From Pterois miles (taxonomy: Eukaryota > Chordata > Actinopteri > Perciformes > Scorpaenidae), in NCBI GenBank assembly GCA_947000775.1, contig CAMQGK010000334.1, positions 1,257,501 through 1,321,500 on the forward strand: 64,000 nt of DNA, written 5' to 3'. The translations under genes were made by a program, and so were the position numbers. The notes under the pieces are model-generated. The model made no database searches. It was not told the origin of the DNA and was given only the letters and a program-made list of their open reading frames with translations. Below, piece by piece: positions 55,398-64,000 of this stretch. Numbering within the stretch: position 1 is the stretch's first letter; each line of letters begins with the position of its first letter.

Positions 55398-57046
55398 TTA
55401 AAAGCCAAGGAAATGCATTACACTGTGATGATGATGATGTCCCTTTGTGAGAATCAGAGTCGAACTAAAATGTTATAATCAGGCTAATAGTGGGCAGTTA
55501 TGTAAAGTGGGCTTCCTGCAAAAAAACAGTGCTAATGTATTTGCCTTTAACAATGCCAGTGGGTTGTGTAAGGCAAAGTGTAAATCAGAAAGGCTAAAAA
55601 AGCAAATTAAGACAATGAATAGCAACTAAGAAGAGTAGAGAGAGAAAAGAGACTGAAGAGGAAAAAGACAGAAGACGCAAATACAGGAAAGATGGAAAGG
55701 GCAGAGATAAAGAGGATGAAGAGAGCAAAAAAGAAAAAAAAAAGTGTTACCCTTTCATTTTCTTCAAAGTGTAAACATGCCAAACCATGTGGGAACTGAA
55801 CCCTTAAATCTGCTTTTAAAGCAAGAAGCCAGTCTTTTTAAGCACCTTGAGTCTTTAAGCTCACTCTCCTGATTAATGCCGAACATTTGGGAGGATTTTG
55901 CTTGAAGTGCTGGTAAGAGACTCCAGATTTGTACACATCATAAATGTCACATTATATTTTAGGGAGGAATGGATTTTATAGGATCCCCCCTCTACTGCCC
56001 TTAGTACCCCGGGAGCTGTGTGTCTTCAGCATCTTCAGACTTTTATATTCCTTGCGAGGTCCCCTTTAACCCCGTGCTATCAAATCCTACCCTTTTCTCA
56101 ATTTCCTTCATTTTTAACTCCACTTCTGAACTGTCCTCCCTTTGTCACTCTCCCTCTCCAGATTTCTCCTCCATCACACTGCTCTCCTTCATACTTTTCT
56201 CTAATTCCATCAAGCCAGTCCCTCTCCTCCTCCTCTCCCATTCTCATCTTTATCCTTCCATCACAGACTTGTCCTCTGCCTCCTCCACACATTCACAAAC
56301 ACTTTTTTTCCCATCCTCACCTGCTATCCTGTGGCACTCCTATCCTCTCATCCCGAATCTCTCCGTTCCTCCTGTCGCTCCCGCCCACCACCCTCTTCCG
56401 TTGCTCCCTTCATCTCATATCTTCCCTTTCGTCTCCTCGCCCGCTGGCTCATTTTCACCCCGGTTTGCTCTTCCCTTCTGTCCTCCGTGCCCTCTACACC
56501 CGTCACAGATTCTGGTGGGTGTGCTGCTCATCATTACTCACGCAGTTCAGTAACTAAATTGTCCTATTTCATGTTGGTGGTGGTGGTGCTGCTGCAACTG
56601 TGCTCCTCTGCTGGAGCTGGGACTTAAAAAGAGAAACACATTTCCTACAAGTTTTACTTTGCAAACTATATTGAGCACACACATATACACACAAGAACAT
56701 TTGCAAATGCAACAGAGGAGACACTAATACGAATGTGCACGGGCTCACACATACTCCAGTACAGGGGCACAAGGTACAGTTTATCTCCTTCATAAATAAG
56801 GCTTGCTGAACTTGGTAGCCAGCAGAGATATGAAGCCTCTAAATAACCCCTAAACAGATGACCTATGATCAATATAGCAATAATAATGCATCATCAGTAA
56901 TGCACTGAGGGTGTGTGTCTTATCTACTTCTTTCTTTTTCATTAACTCGAACTAATTTGTTCTCTTTTTTATAATCAATCCATCCGCCCACACACAGTAA
57001 AGCAGAGTTAGTACCACTCTCGTCCTCAATTTCCCTTCACCACTTT

Positions 57047-57049
<3 letters not shown>

Positions 57050-57101
<52 letters not shown>
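57050..57101. repeat. (CT)n microsatellite
   Basis: CT repeat with one G interruption at 57081. Confidence 0.96.
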
Positions 57102-57269
57102 TATCTTTCTCTCTATTTCTCTCACACTCTTTCTACCTCACACACACTCTTCATCTCTCTCTCCCGCCCTCGCTATCCCTCTATCACACACTCTCATCCT
57201 CTGTATCTCTCTGGCCCTCCGTCCCTGAAGGCCTCTCGTCAGAACGCTACCAACCCCCACAGAAAACCC

Positions 57270-57437
<168 letters not shown>

Positions 57438-58133
57438 CATTCATTACCAGCAGTGAGCAATGAGTCAGTTAAAAAGTCATAAAGAGCATAATAAAGCTCC
57501 TCCATCTGCAAACCTATTAGCAATGGGCAATCCTAGGGGTCACACAAGCAAGCACAGATGCACTGTCATGTTCACACATGAAATCATGCACACACACACA
57601 CACGCGCTGTTCACATACTAGAAAGGAAAAAAAAATGAAAGAAAAACACGACAGACTGTTTTCATGTGGGGTCAGGTGGTAATAATGGGCTTCTAATTAA
57701 TGGTAGTGTTGCATTAATAGATATTCATTACAAGACATCAATCTCAATAAGTAAGTGCGTGATGGATGGATGGAAGAGGCAATGTGTGTTGTGAGCTTGC
57801 AGCATCAGGGGTTGAATTCATAATTTATCACAATCAAAAATTCCTTCCAATTTGAGCTGAGCAAATTCAGCAGTGATTAAAATCACAGGAGAGAGAAATG
57901 TAGTGCAAATTACCTGCTTTGGGTCTTTCATTTGGGATCACAGAGAAATGCTCTGCTGTATGAGAGACATCCTGAGAGTTCGTCTGTAATGGACGGATGC
58001 TGGTAACTGATGAACTGTGTGTTAAACATCAGAGAGGAGAAAGCGTCTACTCTCATCAGGAATCATACACAGGACTTGCAGACACAAACTCGACTCTTTC
58101 TTTCTCTTGCGATTCATTACCTTATTTCAACTG

Positions 58134-58320
58134 CACTTTTCCCCACCAAAATTCAGTGTAACTTTGAGCATCATAGTGTTCTTCCTGACAAGCTAACATG
58201 ACATGGTTGATACCAATCGATACCTTGGGTTTTCTAATTTTCTAGCATGTGATGCCAGTATCTTCACTCTAGCTTTAAGAGTGAGCCTGTTATAACCTCT
58301 GAAAGACAGTTTCTATAATA
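58134..58320 (-). mobile_element. hAT-family fragment, copy F
   Basis: CACCAAAATTCAGTGTAACT, GACAAGCTAACATGACATGG and GATGCCAGTATCTTCACTC match the corresponding parts of copies A and D. It carries neither terminus and stops short of the DR1 region. Confidence 0.7.
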
Positions 58321-59403
58321 TACGATCTATACTTGACGTAATATAAGATCTATACTTGATGTACATGTATCCATACAATTACTTACTAGTCCTTGTTGCG
58401 CCAGGTGGCACACAGGGCAAGGACTAAGGCAAAAGACCCTGAAGACTGCCGTCTGGAGAGTTAAACTCCATGTAGGTGCAACCTTGGTGGACTGGCATAT
58501 GGGTAGTGGCCAGATGAAAAGATACCCAACCTTGCCCCAGCTATGGGTCAAATAATCTGCGAGATGAGAGTGGTAGCCTGATAAGGCAGCTCATCTATAG
58601 AAGTTTTCAACAAAATCACGGGCAAATTGGGCTCTTCAGCTCTGACAGGCAACCCATCTATTGGAAGGATGCCATTAATAAATTACCCCAGTCCACCAGG
58701 ATGGAAGTTGAGCAAGAGGTTAATCTCATCTTCTTGTAAAAAATAATCTTTACGGAAACAGCGACTAATGATCCATACAATATTGCACGCAAAATATTAC
58801 CATACTATGCTCCATTGACCCCCCCCCCCCCAACCCTAATTTACATAAAAACGATTCTACTCACTTTCAGAAGATACCTCGAGCTGAGGTATCGGATTCT
58901 GTACTAGGAGAGAAAAAGTTGGATTAATGCATCCCATTTGTACAAAGTGAAGTGACATTTGCAGGCGTCATTAACGCAAACAAAGTCAATAGAAAGAGAA
59001 GAACAAAGGTGAGGCAGGAGCGTTAAACAGAAAATGTGCCAAGGATTGATTCTTGTGAAACACATATAGAAGGGCTGATGAAAAAGAGCAGCTGCTGTTT
59101 AACCGTTGCCTACGAAATCTGCCTAACTTTGAGGCAATAATCTGCCCCGCTCATGAAGGAAGATGTTTTGTCGACTTTATTTGAACACAAACGCTAAGGC
59201 AGGTGAAAGATTAATGACGCCGTGTTGGTGAGTCTAGCTTTCTCTGCTGCTGGTTCTTTTCAGGTAATATTTTTTCTTCAGGTCATCATGTATGCATGCA
59301 GACATGATTGCAAGCAGAGGCACTCACATCAGCCAGGGCCAGATGCAGCCATACAGCCAGCCAGAGGAGTTAATTTAAAAGCCAGCACATCAGCAGAACC
59401 TCT

Positions 59404-59437
<34 letters not shown>

Positions 59438-60387
59438 CAAGTGGCTGTTGTTTTATTCATCACTGCAGTAAGGTAGGTGGCCCTCAGGATCCAACACCCA
59501 CAGAGCACCTTACATGAGGTGTAGGTGGCGGAGTGCATGTCTGTGAGTGCATGTATTTATTTTGGTGTGTTTGCAATATACAGTATTTATAGTGTGCATG
59601 AGTGAGTCCCTCCACACAATCTGCAATCACTCCCCTGCATATAAAAGTTTTCCATAGCCCTGCAATTTATTGTTACCTGTGGGTTTCACTCGAGTCTAAA
59701 TTCAAATGGAGCGGTGCTTGATCTTCATTATCTCCCACAATGGAAGCTGTCTTTTGTAATTTTTCTCTCCTTGATATCAGCCAATATCTTTTGGAGGGTG
59801 CGGGGAGCTATCGCTAACACATGCAGTATACAATAGGTATTCATGAAAATCCCCCAAAACATGTTTGACCTTGGCTTTAGGGCTTACAATAAGTGGCACC
59901 GTAGCAATGTCACCAGAAGGTGCATTTTAATGGAGTTGACAGATAGAAGACTCTGTTAGTACCCACCAACCTTTTATAGTACACAAGACACTTCTAGAAC
60001 CATTTACAAGCTGTGCAAGATACAGAAAAAGACATTACATTGTTTGACATTTTAGGCCTTTGACATTTTCACAAGAAGAAAATTATTGTAGAGTACAGAA
60101 ACTGCACACAGTAAATCTCAACAAGAGCGTTTTGAGAACTATTCACTGAAATACTGAGAAGACAAAAACGTAATTAAAAGCACATTATCCAATGTGAGGA
60201 TATAATACTGTCAGTAAAACATCCTTACATTTTGAAAAATACAATTGACCTTGATGTGGTGGCTGCATTCAAAACAGCTTTCCTGCTTAGAGTCAGGAGG
60301 TCATCTCATCAGCACAAAAGCAAAATCCCCCAAGAGGAGAGTGAATAAAGGCCTTACATAACACTGTTGTTGATAACATACAACATA
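58321..60387. other. unassigned intron 1 sequence
   Basis: Positions 58380-58600 look like an old interspersed repeat but could not be classified. A run of C near 58819 and a CA repeat at 59405-59435. No exon. Confidence 0.45.
59405..59435. repeat. (CA)n microsatellite
   Basis: About 15 CA units. Confidence 0.95.
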
Positions 60388-60395
60388 ATAAATAT

Positions 60396-60984
60396 GAGGG
60401 GTGTCAAAAATTTTGATACACATGAGTATCACAATATTACATTGCGCATACTGTATTGATTCTCCAAAACACTGTTTTGATTTTTAATTAACCTCTTAAA
60501 AATGTTACAGCCCGCCGTTGTGCCCGGTCGCTATTCGATATTTCAGAGGTTGTAGTGGGCTCAGGTTTCAAGCTAGAGTGAAGGTACTGGTATCATATGA
60601 AGCTAGAAAATATGAGGAATCCATTGATATCATGCAAGCCTGTGGCGAAGGAGGCTAACAATGCTCCAAAGCTACACTAAATTTTGGCAATAAAAAGCAA
60701 GCATGGCCATATTCAGAGGGGTCCCTTGACCTCTGACCTCATGCCCACTTTACGATAATGACATGCAGTATGGGGCAAAAACCATGCAGTTTTTTGCATG
60801 CAGTATAAATGTGTTATGTTTACATATTCTAAAATGATGTTTTTCTGACAGTTTTTCTAAAATGAAATTTTAAAAAATAAATCACAATGTATTGCATTGC
60901 TTACAGTATCGCAATCCATTGAATCATTACCCCAGTACCATGATACATATCATACTGCCAGATTCTTGCCAATACACAGCCCGA
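60396..60984 (+). mobile_element. hAT-like element, copy G, with different termini
   Basis: Starts GAGGGGTGTCAAAAATTTTG and ends CAATACACAGCCCGA. The flanks ATAAATAT (60388-60395) and AAAAATAT (60985-60992) match at 7 of 8. The inner part (CTAGAGTGAAGGTACTGGTA, CCCTTGACCTCTGACC) is the same module as in copies A-E; the terminal ~150 bases on each side are not. DR1 at 60727-60739. Confidence 0.8.
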
Positions 60985-60992
60985 AAAAATAT

Positions 60993-62489
60993 GTGCCCAA
61001 ATGTCTTGTGTATCATGGAACACATTTATTCATCTTGAAATAACAGTTAACAGCATCAAAAACTGATCTTAACTTGAGCAATTAGGTGGCCGCTGACCAG
61101 TGAATAGCATTTCACACCAGTAACAGTAGTCAACTGTTGAGTAGGTTTAAATGGTCCGGTTTAGTAGGTGAATGTGCATAGAACTGTGTAGCAGAGGGCG
61201 ATAAGCTGATTGGTGCAAATGACTTCATGTTCATGGCCGTACCTCCCCTGTGAGCTTCATTTGTGTGAAGAGATTTTCTACACTTACACAATAAAAGAAA
61301 TTCATATCATTATATTATTAGATGCCCCTGGCAAATGATTCCCCATTATCCAGTTAGGCAAATTAGCCATGAAGTCGAGCACTCAGGAGAAGGTCAAATT
61401 CAGGCCAGTAATCTGTGCTGCAACCACGTAGGAAACTAAAAACACACAAATACACTAGAGAGAGTGGAAAATTTGAGCAAAAGTGTGGAAATACCAGAAA
61501 TAAAAGGTAAAAGAAAAAGAAAGGGAATAGGGTTAGCTGAAGGAAAGAGAAGAAGGGTGTTACAGAGAAGCAATATAGCCTAATCCCAAAATGCTCCATT
61601 TCATAATTTAGGAGATAATCATGTGATACACAATGGTCTCTCTGAAACTCAGCCCCATGAATAAAAATAGTTGCTGAAAGCAGCACAGAAAAAAAAAATA
61701 AGCACCCTGTTTTTGCAACAATTGACAGACAGAATTATGTTGGAGGCATATTCATGTTGAGATTAGTGTATTTCCACAGCAATCTGCTATGCAGCACATG
61801 CAAATTAGCCTAGGAGGTTTGCATTTGAAATTCCAATCTGCTTTACCAATCTGTTTCGAGTCCAAGTCTTCCATCACATTCAGATTTAGTCTTTTTGGGA
61901 GCTTTGATAAATTCGTTGACATATGACCCAGAGGAAATTCAAATTTTGTGCAAAAGATACCCCTTGAACTTGTCTTGAAAAGAGATCTAAGCTTGGCAAA
62001 AACGGCCAGAGGAGTTGGACATACTAATGGGGAGCTGTGCGATCTCTTTACCTTGTGTCCATTAGACCCAGAATGCACTGTGCTGAGACGTAGAAGGGGT
62101 GATGGGACTCTTTGAGCCAATAACCTGCAGTTCCACACTTCTAGTCTGACTTTATTAGACCTTTATGTTTTGACATTATTAATTGGGTAACCTTTAATGG
62201 CTCTTTCCTAAGGGATATTTTGGCATCAGCAAACCCCAGACTTTGTGGAATATGTACAGGATTTAACAAAAGAAAAACATGTTTGCAGTATAAGGAACAT
62301 ATTCCCTGTTCTACTTCAAATTCATAAAGTGAGACACAAACAGCCACAGTTATGTATCGCCGGTGTTGGAGAAATTATTTAATAAAACTTTCAGTTGAGA
62401 AGCGTTACTCGGTTTATTTCAGCGAATGCATTCAGGACGACACAACAGACAAGAGCGTGTTCACTAAGGTGATTCTTTATGGCTGTGAC

Positions 62490-62531
<42 letters not shown>

Positions 62532-64000
62532 CCCATCCTGCTGTGTGTCTGAGAAAGCATTGTTCATTCTTCCAGGGAGGTACTTTGTGATAAGCTAGCT
62601 TTAGCAGAGTGCAGGTGCAAAGGATACCAAATGTAACTACACACAGCTGACACTGAGAAGAGTACAATCTGTACTGTTCATGTCGAAATATTCTGATTAT
62701 CTAAATACGCAAGTGACAACTTGTTTCTCTATACACATCTGAGAAGGTCATGGTATTTTTCTCTCACACCAAACACTTTAACTGCATCACGATACTGCCC
62801 CAGTTTTAAGCACTAACTATCCAATCTTATGACGTCCAATTTCACCTGTAGGCAAAAGATACCCCATATCTTGCCTTTTCAATTCCAGGGAGTCCTGAAG
62901 CGACCAATCATCTTGCTCATGCTACACAATATAATTTTCTTTATCAAATGTAAGATGAGATTAGGAGCCTTGAGCAATTTCATCAACAAGAACACCTCAA
63001 TTCAATGTCTGAAAGACCCGCAGTTTTACTCCTATCTAATTTTGACCCATTATAGAAGCTTACAACAAGAACTCAGACGACCAACCAAGTGGTCAGTTTG
63101 TTGCCACACTAAAACAGACCTGACACGCAATTTCTTGCCATTCATACACAGGTCTAACGTTAATGTGGTTTCTGATGCTAAACTTCCGATGCTAAACTTT
63201 ACAAATTTTTGTCTGTCCCAGGGCAACATACTGTACATAACAATGGAAATACATTGTTTAGCACAGGTTCAAATGCATTTAGTGTCTTTTATTTCCAGAA
63301 GCAGGAAGGTGGAGCAAGAGCAGATGACAAGAACGCTGACCTGAGATAAGACCAGTTCAGACACTGCTAATCCACAGGGACCTCCAGCAGCATCCCAGTG
63401 GGTCTCTTACATGGCTGGGCTGTCAAAAGTCACAAGTCAGAGCCAATCCATTCAACACCTTCAAACCTCTGATGATACTCCTAAAGGCATCGCTGTGCCG
63501 TGGAATCCCACGCAACAGCAGTGGGGAACATTACATCAGTGAAAGGACGCTGTAAAAGTGACTAAATGAACACTGAAACAGACAACATCACCTGTCTATG
63601 AACACCCAACCAAAAGCGGTCAGGACACTGGCTGGAACAATGTCAAAGTCGTCGTCCAGGAGTCAGTAGATGGGCAGAGAAAGATCAACATTCACATCCA
63701 ACACTAAAGACCATCTTTGAACAAAGACAGGAGTTACAATACCTCCTGATATCATATGATCTTTTGACACACGTGGTGACGGCCCTTTCTTTATACATAG
63801 TTTGCATTTCATAATGGCCATTTCATTTCATTATTCACTATTTTAGACAGGGAAAGGTTAAGAAGCGTGTGATCGTTTGTAAATGATAGTAATAATCCAC
63901 AATCAAAACCACATACTTCATTCATTAATGGAGCCGTGCAAGTCATTGCATTTCCTACAACACTGTCCTGCAAATATTTCAGAATAAAAGACTCATGTTA
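60993..64000. other. unassigned intron 1 sequence
   Basis: CA repeat at 62492-62529. The 171-codon plus frame at 62829-63344 and the 128-codon minus frame at 61752-62138 have no recognised similarity and are probably chance. No exon 1 of grid2 was seen. Confidence 0.5.
62492..62529. repeat. (CA)n microsatellite
   Basis: Nineteen CA units. Confidence 0.96.

Noticed and set aside
56018..56557. Two overlapping plus-strand frames of 177-179 codons
   Set aside because: The sequence is CT-rich low complexity; the products are Ser/Pro/Leu-rich with no domain, and both frames are open for the same compositional reason.
61752..62138. Minus-strand frame of 128 codons
   Set aside because: No similarity to grid2 exon 1 or any family I know.
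62829..63344. Plus-strand frame of 171 codons
   Set aside because: No recognisable domain, no splice context and ordinary intron composition. It also runs opposite to grid2. A protein search could reverse this.

Overview
The window is vertebrate nuclear DNA, almost certainly from a ray-finned (teleost) fish. It has long CA/GT and CT/GA microsatellites, a tRNA-derived SINE, non-autonomous hAT and TTAA-type DNA transposons, an LTR-retrotransposon LTR and non-LTR retrotransposon remnants. There are no compact bacterial-style genes. Nearly all open reading frames are chance frames in repeats or intron sequence.

The only coding sequence I recognise is one 156-bp exon on the minus strand at 43183-43338. 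It matches exon 2 of grid2, the delta-2 ionotropic glutamate receptor, and encodes part of the amino-terminal domain. It is bounded by a good AG acceptor and GT donor, both in phase 1. I found neither the preceding nor the following grid2 exon. If that is right, positions 43339-64000 are part of intron 1 and positions 1-43182 are part of intron 2, so both introns exceed the window.

Layout by region. 1-450: a minus-strand tRNA-SINE followed by a small tandem array made from its head. 2680-3270: a CpG-dense, promoter-like block. 3271-4500: AT-rich DNA with a 30-bp perfect palindrome. 9986-10611: a long-arm foldback element. 12177-12876: a LINE-like 3' end split by foreign sequence. 13337-13373: a perfect 16-bp hairpin. 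15567-16097: a solo LTR with a 5-bp target duplication. 19578-20190: a MITE with long terminal inverted repeats. 24597-25254, 33395-33700, 34660-35252, 39825-40369, 43591-44602, 58134-58320 and 60396-60984: a dispersed hAT-like family. 30099-31171: two tandem LINE fragments. 36892-37245, 46677-47175 and 54990-55397: a TTAA-flanked MITE family. 51866-52880: another hAT element with an intact 8-bp duplication.

The most interesting pattern is that six of the seven hAT-family copies each carry a DR1-type nuclear-receptor half-site pair (RGGTCA-N-AGGTCA). One lies about 0.5 kb upstream of the grid2 exon 2 acceptor, in a copy that was itself later interrupted by a SINE. Whether any of this is functional cannot be told from sequence alone. 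No dedicated new gene system was found.
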